DNA from: Prevotella sp. UBA4339
GTDB taxonomy: Bacteria > Bacteroidota > Bacteroidia > Bacteroidales > Bacteroidaceae
Reading direction: 5' to 3'
Length of the DNA stretch: 25,843 bases
NCBI GenBank assembly: GCA_002393725.1
Contig: DGTJ01000124.1
Span: 1 to 25,843, forward strand
This document shows positions 14,640 to 22,891 of the stretch, in pieces. The notes beneath the pieces are model-generated. The model was not told where the DNA came from. It did no database searches and was given only the letters and a program-made list of their open reading frames with translations. Position 1 is the first letter of the stretch; the number at the start of each line of letters is the position of its first letter. The translations under genes and the position numbers were made by a program.

Positions 14640-15464
14640 CTATTCGTCAACGTAATCAATCAGCTGAGATGCGTCCTCATTATCATCGTCGCCCCCGAGA
14701 TCCATCATCGTAGAGTAGTTCTCCTCTGTGATATCGTCATCATCAGGATCTTCGATAGAGTCATCGTCGTCATGGTTCTTGTAATCATCCTTAACGATAA
14801 CGTCTGCATCATCATCTTCCTCGTCGAAATCCATATCGTCATCACCTCCGAACTGCATTCTCAGTTTCTCCTGCTGTGGCTTAACCTTAGCAAAGATTGC
14901 CTCTACCCAGTTACCCTTAGGAACCTCAAGAACCTCATATCCGTCTTCCACCTTTTTCTCATATAGACCACCTTTCTTATGAAGCCTGTCCTTTGGCAGG
15001 GTGGTTGTTGAGATATCGAATCCGCTGAGAATGATATCCTGCACCGACTGAGTCAGAGAGTCCCATCCACCACCGAAGTTGCGGTCAAGCACCTCAATCA
15101 GTTTTGCAGCAGAGATATGCCGTATGTTCTCATAGGAGAGGTCTGTAACCCTTGTGATGGGCTTTTTCCTCAGACCCCATGCTATATTCGACTCATCATC
15201 AGTCTTTATATCACATATCTTATATCCTTGCTTGGCATAAACCTTCTTCTGCTGAGGAGTCATGTCCTTGACTTCAACTATTTCAAAAGCACAACGAATA
15301 ATGTCAATATAGTGATTAAGGCTCTCTTTTACCTCGGGATCCTTGAGACCTGTCTCAATCATGCGGAAAATATCATTTTCCTGAATATCCCATACACTGC
15401 TCTTCGTAATAGACTTCAATGACTGAACATTAATGTCTTCTACTTCTTTTTTCTGTCTTGCCAT
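14640..15464 (-). CDS. conserved hypothetical protein with acidic C-terminal tail
   Basis: 274 residues, no signal peptide or membrane segment. Residues about 1-205 form a globular alpha/beta domain with no motif I recognise. The last ~65 residues are extremely rich in Asp/Glu (FDEEDDDADVIVKDD, DDDDSIEDPDDDDITEE). Such tails mimic nucleic acid or bind basic partners, but that is a general inference. It is transcribed from the promoter at 15487-15494, divergently from rarA, and sits 48 bases upstream of hppA. I know no function. Confidence 0.7.
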   Translation of the reverse strand: MARQKKEVEDINVQSLKSITKSSVWDIQENDIFRMIETGLKDPEVKESLNHYIDIIRCAFEIVEVKDMTPQQKKVYAKQGYKICDIKTDDESNIAWGLRKKPITRVTDLSYENIRHISAAKLIEVLDRNFGGGWDSLTQSVQDIILSGFDISTTTLPKDRLHKKGGLYEKKVEDGYEVLEVPKGNWVEAIFAKVKPQQEKLRMQFGGDDDMDFDEEDDDADVIVKDDYKNHDDDDSIEDPDDDDITEENYSTMMDLGGDDDNEDASQLIDYVDE

Positions 15465-15486
15465 AATGTTTTATTAAAAATTTCTG

Positions 15487-15494
15487 CAAAGATA
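15487..15494 (-). promoter_or_regulatory. -7 element for the acidic-protein/hppA unit
   Basis: CAAAGATA reads TATCTTTG on the minus strand, followed by GCAGAAAT, 22 bases before the start codon at 15464. Confidence 0.6.
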
Positions 15495-15557
15495 ATGTAA
15501 TTCAACCAAAAATCCAAATTTTTAAATGGAATTTTAAGCGATTCCCATTTTTCTTTG

Positions 15558-15565
15558 TATCTTTG
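15558..15565 (+). promoter_or_regulatory. -7 element for rarA
   Basis: TATCTTTG followed by GCACGG, 10 bases before the ATG at 15576. The upstream in-frame start at 15555 would lie in the promoter and is rejected. Confidence 0.6.
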
Positions 15566-15575
15566 CACGGAAATT

Positions 15576-16838
15576 ATGTCACAACCATTAGCTGAGCGCC
15601 TCAGGCCTCGCACTCTTGACGACTATATCGGTCAGGAGCATTTAGTAGGAGAGGGAGCCGTCCTGCGTAAGATGATAGACGCAGGGCGCATATCTTCATT
15701 TATCCTTTGGGGACCTCCCGGAGTTGGCAAGACCACACTTGCACAGATTATCGCCCATCGTCTGGAGACACCTTTCTACACCCTTTCCGCCGTTACCAGT
15801 GGTGTAAAGGATGTTCGTGATGTCATCGAGAAGGCTCAGAAAGGGCGTTTCTTCAACGAGGCATCCCCCATACTGTTCATTGACGAGATACACCGTTTCT
15901 CAAAATCCCAGCAAGACTCACTATTGGGCGCAGTAGAGAAAGGAGTGATAACCCTTATCGGTGCCACGACGGAAAATCCATCATTTGAGGTTATCCGTCC
16001 GCTATTAAGCCGCTGTCAGTTGTATGTCCTCAAATCCCTTGAGCGTGAAGACCTTCTAAAGCTCCTGGAGAGAGCCATCACCAAAGATGCCATTCTCAAG
16101 GAGAAGCACATAGAGTTGAAGGAGACAGGAGCATTATTAAGGTTTAGTGGAGGTGACGCCCGCAAACTCCTTAATATACTGGAACTTGTGGTTGAGAGTG
16201 GTGACACCGTCATCACTGACGAGACCGTCACCATGCGTTTGCAACAGAACCCGTTGGCATACGACAAGGACGGTGAGATGCACTACGACATTATCTCCGC
16301 CTTCATCAAATCCATTCGTGGCAGCGACCCCGATGCAGCCCTGTATTGGCTTGCTAGAATGATAGAGGGAGGAGAGGACCCGAAGTTCATAGCCCGTCGT
16401 CTTGTCATCTCAGCCTCAGAGGATATCGGTCTTGCCAATCCCAACGCCCTCCTGCTGGCCAATGCTGCCTTTGATGCAGTGAACAAGATAGGATGGCCGG
16501 AGGGACGGATCCCATTGGCAGAGGCCACAGTATATTTAGCGACCTCGCCAAAGAGTAATAGTGCTTATCTTGGCATCGACGCCGCTCTGGAGTTGGTAAG
16601 ACGTACCGGTAATCAGCCTGTTCCACTGCCTATCCGTAATGCCCCCACACAACTGATGAAGGATCTGGGGTATCATGACGGATATAAGTATCCACATGAT
16701 TATCCCGGTCATTTCACAGAACAGCAGTATCTGCCTGATGAGCTGAAGGATGTGCGTATCTGGCATGGACAGCACTCTCCGGCAGAGGAGAAGCTTGTGG
16801 AGAGGATGAGGAATTATTGGGGGGAGAGGTATAAGTAG
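15576..16838 (+). CDS. rarA: replication-associated recombination protein A (AAA+ clamp-loader-like ATPase)
   Basis: 420 residues, the usual size. The N-terminus MSQPLAERLRPRTLDDYIGQ is diagnostic of RarA/MgsA/WRNIP1. Walker A is GPPGVGKT (46-53), Walker B ILFIDEIHRF (99-108) and sensor 1 GATTENPSF (129-137) with a following arginine in RPLLSRC. The C-terminal half holds the helical tetramerisation domain (SAFIKSIRGSDPDAALYWLARMI...) and the conserved YPHDYPGHF...QQYLP end. It acts at stalled replication forks with DNA gaps. It is transcribed alone, divergent from the acidic-protein/hppA unit, and is followed by the purine-rich repeat spacer. Confidence 0.95.
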   Translation: MSQPLAERLRPRTLDDYIGQEHLVGEGAVLRKMIDAGRISSFILWGPPGVGKTTLAQIIAHRLETPFYTLSAVTSGVKDVRDVIEKAQKGRFFNEASPILFIDEIHRFSKSQQDSLLGAVEKGVITLIGATTENPSFEVIRPLLSRCQLYVLKSLEREDLLKLLERAITKDAILKEKHIELKETGALLRFSGGDARKLLNILELVVESGDTVITDETVTMRLQQNPLAYDKDGEMHYDIISAFIKSIRGSDPDAALYWLARMIEGGEDPKFIARRLVISASEDIGLANPNALLLANAAFDAVNKIGWPEGRIPLAEATVYLATSPKSNSAYLGIDAALELVRRTGNQPVPLPIRNAPTQLMKDLGYHDGYKYPHDYPGHFTEQQYLPDELKDVRIWHGQHSPAEEKLVERMRNYWGERYK

Positions 16839-16850
16839 ATTATTCGAGGA

Positions 16851-17020
16851 ATGAGGAATGTGGAATGTGGAATGAGAAATGTAAAAGATGCGAGGAAGGA
16901 GTAAGGAGAAATGAGAAATGTAAAAGATGCGAGGAAGGAGGAAGGAGTAAGGAGGAAGGAGAAATGTGAAAGATGCGAGGAAAGAGACAGATAGAGAGAC
17001 AGAGATAGAGAAGAGAGATG
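16851..17020 (+). repeat. purine-rich repeat spacer
   Basis: The gap between rarA and the TRIC gene is almost pure A/G. A 24-25 bp unit starting GAGAAATGTAAAAGATGCGA occurs at 16874, 16913 and 16959 (third copy with one change), joined by GGAAGGAGTAAGGA-type stretches. GGAATGTGGAATG occurs at 16855-16867 and again at 16862-16874. The same text is found in relA and the ABC-F gene. No promoter of the usual type is visible here. Confidence 0.8.
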
Positions 17021-17022
17021 AT

Positions 17023-17640
17023 ATGGAAGAGAGTATTATTATAAATATTATTGAATTGCTGGGGACGTTTGCATTTGCAATCTCTGGGATAAGACATGCG
17101 GCAGCGAAACATTTCGACTGGTTTGGAGGATATGTTTGCGGAATAGCTGTTGCTATAGGCGGGGGAACACTGAGAGACGTGATGCTCTCAACAACACCCT
17201 TCTGGATGACTACACCACTTTATATGATATGTACTGCCATCGCACTACTCACAGTGGTGTTCTTCGGGAAATGGATGGAGCCTTTGAAGAATGCCTGGTT
17301 CGTCTTTGACACATTAGGACTCGCATTGTTTACCATTGCCGGTATTCAGAAGAGCCTGTTGTTCGGACAACCATTCTGGGTAGCCATAATCATGGGATGT
17401 ATAACAGGATCGGCAGGCGGAGTGATACGTGATGTGCTCTTAAACAACGAACCCGTGATCTTCCATAAGGAGATATATGCCATGGCCTGCGTACTCGGTG
17501 GAGTGGTGTACTGGGGACTTGCAGAAATCGGTCTGCCAGTGGAGTGGTGCGCGATCACAAGTTTTATCGTCACCTGTCTTATCCGTTTCCTTGCCGTGAG
17601 ATATCATATCTCACTTCCCGTGCTGACAGAGAAGAAATAA
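17023..17640 (+). CDS. TRIC cation channel family (UPF0126/YadS-like) membrane protein
   Basis: 205 residues with about 7 membrane helices in two related halves. Each half has the family glycine motif: AIGGGTLRDVML (44-55) and TGSAGGVIRDVLL (128-140). The prokaryotic TRIC proteins form trimeric K+-permeable channels; the physiological role here is unknown. The start is set at ATG 17023; an in-frame ATG at 16966 would add 19 charged residues made of the purine-rich repeat and no conserved sequence. The gene is followed by a strong terminator shared with rho. Its promoter is not obvious because the upstream spacer is all repeat, so it may be read through from rarA. Confidence 0.88.
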   Translation: MEESIIINIIELLGTFAFAISGIRHAAAKHFDWFGGYVCGIAVAIGGGTLRDVMLSTTPFWMTTPLYMICTAIALLTVVFFGKWMEPLKNAWFVFDTLGLALFTIAGIQKSLLFGQPFWVAIIMGCITGSAGGVIRDVLLNNEPVIFHKEIYAMACVLGGVVYWGLAEIGLPVEWCAITSFIVTCLIRFLAVRYHISLPVLTEKK

Positions 17641-17642
17641 AA

Positions 17643-17674
17643 AATCCCCATCCTGACAATTAAGGATGGGGATT
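17643..17674. terminator. bidirectional intrinsic terminator
   Basis: AATCCCCATCCT (17643-17654) pairs with AGGATGGGGATT (17663-17674), a 12-bp perfect stem with an 8-nt loop between the convergent TRIC and rho genes. Confidence 0.85.
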
Positions 17675-17696
17675 AATATTATATCTGAATCATATT

Positions 17697-19646
17697 CTAT
17701 CCGTTCATTGACATCAGGAACTCTTCGTTGCTGTGTGTCTGAACAAGTCGGTCACGAACAGTGTTCATCGCCTCAATAGGATTCATCTCAGCGATAAACT
17801 TACGTATGATCCACATTCTGTTAAGCGTGGTAGGATCGTGCAGCAAGTCATCGCGACGAGTAGACGACAGCACGAGGTCGATTGCCGGGAAGATACGCTT
17901 ATTGGCGAGTGAGCGGTTAAGCTGAATCTCCGAGTTACCCGTTCCCTTGAACTCCTCAAAGATCACCTCATCCATCTTAGATCCTGTATCAACGAGGGCT
18001 GTAGCAATGATGGTCAGAGAGCCACCGCCTTCTATGTTACGTGCAGCTCCGAAGAAGCGCTTCGGTTTCTGCAGCGCATTAGCGTCGACACCACCGGTGA
18101 GTACCTTTCCAGATGCAGGAGCCACCGTGTTGTATGCACGAGCCAGACGAGTTATTGAGTCGAGGAAGATGACAACGTCATGGCCGCATTCCACCATACG
18201 CTTTGCCTTTTCCAGCACAATTCCCGCGATCTTCACATGACGGTCGGCCGGTTCATCGAACGTAGAGGCAATCACCTCAGCATTGACAGTACGAGCCATG
18301 TCTGTCACCTCCTCAGGGCGCTCATCGATGAGCAGCATCATGATATATGCTTCAGGATGGTTTGCAGCAATAGCGTTGGCAATGTCCTTCATGAGAACAG
18401 TCTTACCAGTCTTTGGCTGGGCAACGATAAGGGCACGCTGTCCCTTACCAATTGGTGAGAAGAGGTCAACGACACGAACGCTTGGGTTGGTCGTGGCACT
18501 ATCTCCACAGAGAGTGAACTTCTCGTCAGGGAACAGAGGAGTGAGGTGTTCGAAAGCGACACGGTCTCTTACCTCAGACGGTTTACGTCCATTGATGGAA
18601 TTCACAGTCGTGAGAGCGAAGTATTTCTCATTATCGTATGGTGGACGTACCATGCAATCAACAACATCACCAGTCTTGAGTCCATACTGTTTGATCTCCT
18701 GCTGCGAGATATAGATATCATCTGGAGAGGAAAGATAGTTATAGTCACTTGAGCGCAGGAATCCGTAACCATCCTGCAGGACCTCGAGCACGCCATTGCC
18801 CGAAATGATGTCAGTGAAGTCAAACTTGTCATCGTTGGCCTTCTTCTGAGAAGCAGGAACGAACTCATCATTATTGCTAGCGGTAGGACGGTCAAAGATG
18901 TCGAGTGAAGGAATAGCCGCCTGGTCTTCCACCGGTATGTCTAATACCGTAATAAAATCCGTACCGTCGGCCGGGTCATCCTCCCATACCTGGTCCTCAT
19001 CAGGCTGTTCCTCTTCGACAGGCTCAGGCTCCTCGTCCTCGCGAGTGCGCTGTGCCATCTTCTCCTGGAGCTGCTGAAGCAAGTTCTTCTGCTCTTCCTC
19101 TTCAGCATCGCTGCCACTATCCTTAGCGAACTCCGCCTCCGGCACATCGAACTCCGCCTCTGGTACAGAGGACTCAGACTCAGGAGCGTCAGCAGATTCA
19201 TTAGCAGCAGGCTCCTCAGCAGGGGTATTTTCTTCTGCAGCCTGAGCAGCCTGTTGAGCCTCCTCAGCCTCCTTCTCCGCCTTAGTCTTACGCTTACGCT
19301 TCTTGGGCTCAGGTGCCGGTTCCTCTGCAGCGGGTGTCTCTGCTGCGGTATCATTCTGTGGCAGATCAGCAAAGAGCGACGGAGTCTCCGTCTTTTTCTT
19401 TTTCCTGCTCGCAGTATCAAAGTTCTCCCCTTCGTCACCATTTACCGAATAGACGTGACTTGTATCCTTCTTAAGTATTCTTGTACGTTTTCGCTTAGGA
19501 GCAGCACTCTCTTCTGCCGCCTTGTCAAGAATAGCATAGACAACTGAGCCAAGGTCATCGTCCTGCTTAACCTTAAGACCTAATTCAGATGCTATCCCCA
19601 TGAGTTGGGATACATCCATAGATTCTAATTCTTCTTTCGTATACAT
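17697..19646 (-). CDS. rho: transcription termination factor Rho with large disordered insertion
   Basis: 649 residues, versus about 420 in E. coli. Order: Rho_N helical segment (1-45), basic patch KRKRTRILKK (51-60), a long disordered region rich in Ala/Glu/Pro/Lys (about 65-275), the RNA-binding cold-shock-like domain (GVLEVLQDGYGFLRS, 285-299, to about 355), then the RecA-like motor. Walker A is AQPKTGKT (409-416), Walker B VVIFLDSITR (491-500), followed by the Q-loop GKVLTGGVDANALQKPKRFF and the R-loop region. Rho is a hexameric RNA helicase that ends transcription. Such insertions are normal in Bacteroidetes; in B. thetaiotaomicron the disordered region drives condensate formation. VPEAEF occurs twice in a row (161-173). 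The start is behind the promoter at 19735-19766; leader about 80 nt. Confidence 0.96.
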   Translation of the reverse strand: MYTKEELESMDVSQLMGIASELGLKVKQDDDLGSVVYAILDKAAEESAAPKRKRTRILKKDTSHVYSVNGDEGENFDTASRKKKKTETPSLFADLPQNDTAAETPAAEEPAPEPKKRKRKTKAEKEAEEAQQAAQAAEENTPAEEPAANESADAPESESSVPEAEFDVPEAEFAKDSGSDAEEEEQKNLLQQLQEKMAQRTREDEEPEPVEEEQPDEDQVWEDDPADGTDFITVLDIPVEDQAAIPSLDIFDRPTASNNDEFVPASQKKANDDKFDFTDIISGNGVLEVLQDGYGFLRSSDYNYLSSPDDIYISQQEIKQYGLKTGDVVDCMVRPPYDNEKYFALTTVNSINGRKPSEVRDRVAFEHLTPLFPDEKFTLCGDSATTNPSVRVVDLFSPIGKGQRALIVAQPKTGKTVLMKDIANAIAANHPEAYIMMLLIDERPEEVTDMARTVNAEVIASTFDEPADRHVKIAGIVLEKAKRMVECGHDVVIFLDSITRLARAYNTVAPASGKVLTGGVDANALQKPKRFFGAARNIEGGGSLTIIATALVDTGSKMDEVIFEEFKGTGNSEIQLNRSLANKRIFPAIDLVLSSTRRDDLLHDPTTLNRMWIIRKFIAEMNPIEAMNTVRDRLVQTHSNEEFLMSMNG

Positions 19647-19734
19647 AGTATAACAGTACTTGAATGTCTTTTTGAAATTATAAATTTGAGGTAGATGAGC
19701 TTCTCGAACGGAAGCACTTCTTAGAAAAACGATG

Positions 19735-19766
19735 CAAAGGTAAGCAATATTTTGTTAACTTCCAAA
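19735..19766 (-). promoter_or_regulatory. rho promoter
   Basis: On the minus strand TTTG (19763-19766), a 20-nt spacer and TACCTTTG (19735-19742), followed by GCATCG. Divergent from the engB promoter. Confidence 0.65.
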
Positions 19767-19785
19767 TTTTTTTAGTTTTTTTTTG

Positions 19786-19793
19786 TACCTTTG
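19786..19793 (+). promoter_or_regulatory. -7 element for engB
   Basis: TACCTTTG followed by GCAACC, 18 bases before the ATG at 19812. It heads the engB to acetyltransferase gene run. Confidence 0.65.
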
Positions 19794-19811
19794 CAACCAA
19801 ATTACTGATAT

Positions 19812-20417
19812 ATGGAAATTAAGAAAGCAGAATTCACCCTCAGTTCCCCCATGGTGACAATGTGTCCAAAGGATACCAAGCCGGAATATGCATTTATCGG
19901 TCGTTCCAATGTGGGGAAGTCCAGCCTCATCAATATGCTTACCAACAACAGGAAGTTGGCAAAGACATCATCCACTCCGGGAAAGACGCTTCTGATAAAT
20001 CACTTTATAATAAATAATGAGTGGTATCTGGTCGACTTGCCCGGTTACGGATTTGCCAAGAGGTCGAAGAAGGAAGTTACCAAGCTGAACCAGATGATTC
20101 AGGGCTATATTCTGCAGCGCGAGCAACTCGTGAACGTGTTTGTTCTTATAGACGTCCGTCTGGAGGCCCAGAAGATCGACCTCGAATTCATCCAGTGGTT
20201 AGGCGAGTCCAGCATACCATTTACCATAGTTTTCACAAAGGCAGACAAGCTCACAGCCAACAAGGTGAATGCCAATGTTGCCGCATACAAGAAAGTACTG
20301 TCTGAGACTTGGGAAGAGCTTCCCCCGATGTTTGTTACGTCGTCAGAGAAGAAGCAAGGTCGTGACGAGTTGCTCAACTACATAGAAGAAATCAACAAGG
20401 AGCTTTCCAATGGCTAA
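19812..20417 (+). CDS. engB: ribosome biogenesis GTPase EngB (YihA/YsxC)
   Basis: 201 residues, the family size. G1 is GRSNVGKS (30-37), the G2 threonine lies in SSTPGKT (53-59), G3 is DLPGYG (75-80), G4 TKAD (142-145) and G5 TSS (176-178). EngB is a circularly unpermuted small GTPase needed for assembly of the large ribosomal subunit in the cytosol. The last 8 bases overlap the start of the ABC-F gene, so the two are translated together; both act on the ribosome. All motif residues are present. Confidence 0.95.
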   Translation: MEIKKAEFTLSSPMVTMCPKDTKPEYAFIGRSNVGKSSLINMLTNNRKLAKTSSTPGKTLLINHFIINNEWYLVDLPGYGFAKRSKKEVTKLNQMIQGYILQREQLVNVFVLIDVRLEAQKIDLEFIQWLGESSIPFTIVFTKADKLTANKVNANVAAYKKVLSETWEELPPMFVTSSEKKQGRDELLNYIEEINKELSNG

Positions 20418-22242
20418 GGAGAATCCATATCTTGACGTTCAGAACCTCACCAAGTCCTTCGGAGCTCTGGTGCTCTTCAAGGGCATCAGCTTCTCCATAG
20501 CAGAAGGACAGAAGGTCGGTCTCATAGCTAAGAACGGGACTGGCAAGTCTACCCTGTTGTCAGTGCTTGCAGGAAAAGAAGGATATGACACTGGAGAAAT
20601 CATCTTCCGTAGGGACCTGAAGGTAGGAATCCTCGAGCAGTCACCCGTTTTTGACCCCGCAGAGAGCGTTCTTGACGCCTGTTTCAACCATCAGGGTGAA
20701 GAAGAAAAAGTTCTCAAGGCCAAGCAGGTGCTGACCCAGTTGAAAATCCGGGACCTGACACAGCCCATGGGTCAGCTCTCCGGTGGTCAGCAGAAGCGAG
20801 TAGCCTTAGCCAACGTGCTTCTTACCGAGCCCGACCTTCTGATCCTCGACGAGCCAACTAACCATCTTGACCTTGAGATGATAGAATGGCTTGAAGGATA
20901 TCTCAGCAGAGGGAACAAGACCCTTCTTATGGTTACCCACGACCGATTCTTCCTCGACCGTGTATGTTCCGTGATCCTCGAGCTCGACGACCAGACCATC
21001 TACACCTACCGAGGCAACTACAGCTACTATCTTGAGAAGCGTCAGGAGCGAATAGACAACCGTCGTGCCGAGATAGCCCGAGCCAACAATCTCTACAGGA
21101 CAGAGCTGGAGTGGATGCGTCGTATGCCCCAAGCCAGAGGTCATAAGGCACGTTATCGCGAAGAGGCATTCTACGACTTGGAGCGTATAGCCAAGCAACG
21201 TATAGAAGAACGCCAAATACGCTTAAAGTCAAATAATGTATATATCGGTTCCAAGATATTCGAGTGCCAGTATATATCCAAGAAGTTCGGTGACCTCGTG
21301 ATCATGAAAGACTTCTATTATAACTTCTCAAGATTCGAGAAGATGGGCATCGTAGGAAATAACGGAACCGGCAAGAGTACCTTCATAAAGATGCTCCTCG
21401 GACAAGTCCAGCCCGACGAAGGCCGTTTTGACATCGGAGAGACGGTGCAGTTCGGGTATTTCTCACAAGAGGGACTGCAGTTTGACGAGCAGCAGAAGGT
21501 GATAGACGTTATCACAGATATTGCCGAATATATCAACCTCGGCAACGGGAAGCATCTCAGTGCCTCACAGTTCCTGCAGTATTTCCTTTTCACTCCCGAG
21601 CAGCAGCACAATTATGTATATAAGTTGTCTGGCGGTGAGCGCAGGAAGCTATACCTGTGCACTGTCCTGATGAAGAATCCCAATTTCCTCGTTCTCGACG
21701 AGCCCACCAACGATCTTGATATCGTGACACTCCAGATTCTAGAAGAATACCTTCAAGATTTCCCAGGCTGCGTCATAGTAGTCTCCCATGACCGATATTT
21801 CATGGATAAGGTAGTAGACCATCTGCTGGTATTCAAGGGCAATGGTGAGATAAAGGACTTCCCGGGTAATTATACCCAGTATAGGGAGTATCGTGGAATG
21901 TGGAATGAGGACGATGGCATGAAAAAAGCCAGGGAGGAAGGAGGTAATCGGCTTGCCGCTTGCAACCGAGGGGACGCAAGAAAGACGAAGGAGAAAGTGG
22001 AGAAGGTCCAGCCTGTGACTACGAAGAGGAAGATGAGTTATAAGGAGAAGACAGAATTCGAACGGCTGGAGAAGGAAATTGCAGCGTTGGAAGAAGAGCA
22101 GCGCAGAATGGAGGAAGAACTCTGTAGCGGAACCTTGTCAATAGAGGAACTGACCGAGAAGAGCAAACGCCTTCCACTTCTTAAAGACGAGTTGGACGAG
22201 AAGTCAATGCGCTGGCTGGAACTCAGTGAGATAGGTACGTAA
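20410..22242 (+). CDS. ABC-F ATPase, Uup-like
   Basis: 610 residues, two ABC domains in one chain and no membrane part. First: Walker A AKNGTGKS (40-47), signature LSGGQ (123-127), Walker B LLILDEPTNHLD (143-154). Second: GNNGTGKS (316-323), LSGGE (406-410), FLVLDEPTNDLD (426-437). Between them is the charged inter-domain linker LEWMRRMPQARGHKARYREE (233-252), the part that reaches the ribosomal P-site tRNA in ABC-F proteins. A C-terminal coiled coil (about 540-605) fits the Uup group, linked to ribosome quality and DNA branch processing. The segment before the coiled coil (about 495-530) contains RGMWNEDDGM, encoded by the dispersed purine-rich repeat also found in relA. Overlaps engB by 8 bases. 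Confidence 0.9.
   Translation: MAKENPYLDVQNLTKSFGALVLFKGISFSIAEGQKVGLIAKNGTGKSTLLSVLAGKEGYDTGEIIFRRDLKVGILEQSPVFDPAESVLDACFNHQGEEEKVLKAKQVLTQLKIRDLTQPMGQLSGGQQKRVALANVLLTEPDLLILDEPTNHLDLEMIEWLEGYLSRGNKTLLMVTHDRFFLDRVCSVILELDDQTIYTYRGNYSYYLEKRQERIDNRRAEIARANNLYRTELEWMRRMPQARGHKARYREEAFYDLERIAKQRIEERQIRLKSNNVYIGSKIFECQYISKKFGDLVIMKDFYYNFSRFEKMGIVGNNGTGKSTFIKMLLGQVQPDEGRFDIGETVQFGYFSQEGLQFDEQQKVIDVITDIAEYINLGNGKHLSASQFLQYFLFTPEQQHNYVYKLSGGERRKLYLCTVLMKNPNFLVLDEPTNDLDIVTLQILEEYLQDFPGCVIVVSHDRYFMDKVVDHLLVFKGNGEIKDFPGNYTQYREYRGMWNEDDGMKKAREEGGNRLAACNRGDARKTKEKVEKVQPVTTKRKMSYKEKTEFERLEKEIAALEEEQRRMEEELCSGTLSIEELTEKSKRLPLLKDELDEKSMRWLELSEIGT
21892..21910 (+). repeat. dispersed purine-rich repeat copy in the ABC-F gene
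   Basis: CGTGGAATGTGGAATG at 21892-21907 equals 10736-10751 in relA, read in the same frame (RGMWN in both). It lies in the flexible segment before the C-terminal coiled coil. Confidence 0.7.
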
Positions 22243-22268
22243 GAGATGACTATAGATAGAAAAGATAA

Positions 22269-22889
22269 ATGATAGAGCAACATTACTCATCGCAGTTATT
22301 GGAAAAGGCGGTATCAGAGTTTTCCCGTCTACCCGGCATCGGTCGTAAGACAGCCTTACGTCTGGTGCTGTGGATGTTACGTCAGGAAAACACAGATGTG
22401 GAGCAGTTTGCTGAAGCCCTTCTCAATCTTAAGCACGAGATAAAATACTGTCATACCTGTCATAATATCAGTGACTCAGACCTATGTCCGATCTGTAGTG
22501 ATCCCCGTCGTGACATCTCCACCGTATGTGTGGTAGAGAGCGTACAAGACGTGATGGCTATAGAGAACACCCAGCAGTTCAAGGGTGTCTATCATGTCCT
22601 TGGGGGAGTCATCTCACCGATGGACGGTATGGGTCCTGGAGACATAGAGATCGATTCATTGGTAAGCCGGGTTTCGTCAGGCGGCATCCGCGAGGTGATC
22701 CTTGCGCTTAGTCCGACGATGGAGGGAGACACGACAAACTTCTATATCTATCGTAAGCTTGCTCCCTATACCGACGTTAAGATAAGTATTATCGCCCGTG
22801 GTATCTCTGTTGGTAACGAGCTGGAATATACTGATGAGGTCACCCTCGGACGTTCGATATTAAACCGTACAATATTTGAAGGAAAATAG
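22269..22889 (+). CDS. recR: recombination mediator RecR
   Basis: 206 residues. Helix-hairpin-helix region SRLPGIGRKTALRL (19-32), the four-cysteine zinc motif Cys61, Cys64, Cys73, Cys76 (CHTCHNISDSDLCPIC), a TOPRIM domain from about 85 (VCVVESVQDVMAIE; YHVLGGVISPMDGMGP) and the C-terminal segment GISVGNELEYTDEVTLGRS. RecR works with RecF/RecO to load RecA at gaps. It starts 26 bases after the ABC-F gene in the same run and ends 2 bases before the next gene. Complete, with all key residues. Confidence 0.96.
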   Translation: MIEQHYSSQLLEKAVSEFSRLPGIGRKTALRLVLWMLRQENTDVEQFAEALLNLKHEIKYCHTCHNISDSDLCPICSDPRRDISTVCVVESVQDVMAIENTQQFKGVYHVLGGVISPMDGMGPGDIEIDSLVSRVSSGGIREVILALSPTMEGDTTNFYIYRKLAPYTDVKISIIARGISVGNELEYTDEVTLGRSILNRTIFEGK

Positions 22890-22891
22890 TT

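Noticed and set aside
14592..14966. Hydrophobic 124-codon frame on the plus strand
   Set aside because: It is the reverse of the Asp/Glu-rich tail of the minus-strand protein, which gives Ile/Val-rich shadow codons; not a membrane protein.
16966..17022. N-terminal extension of the TRIC protein
   Set aside because: It is translated purine-rich repeat and precedes the conserved family start.
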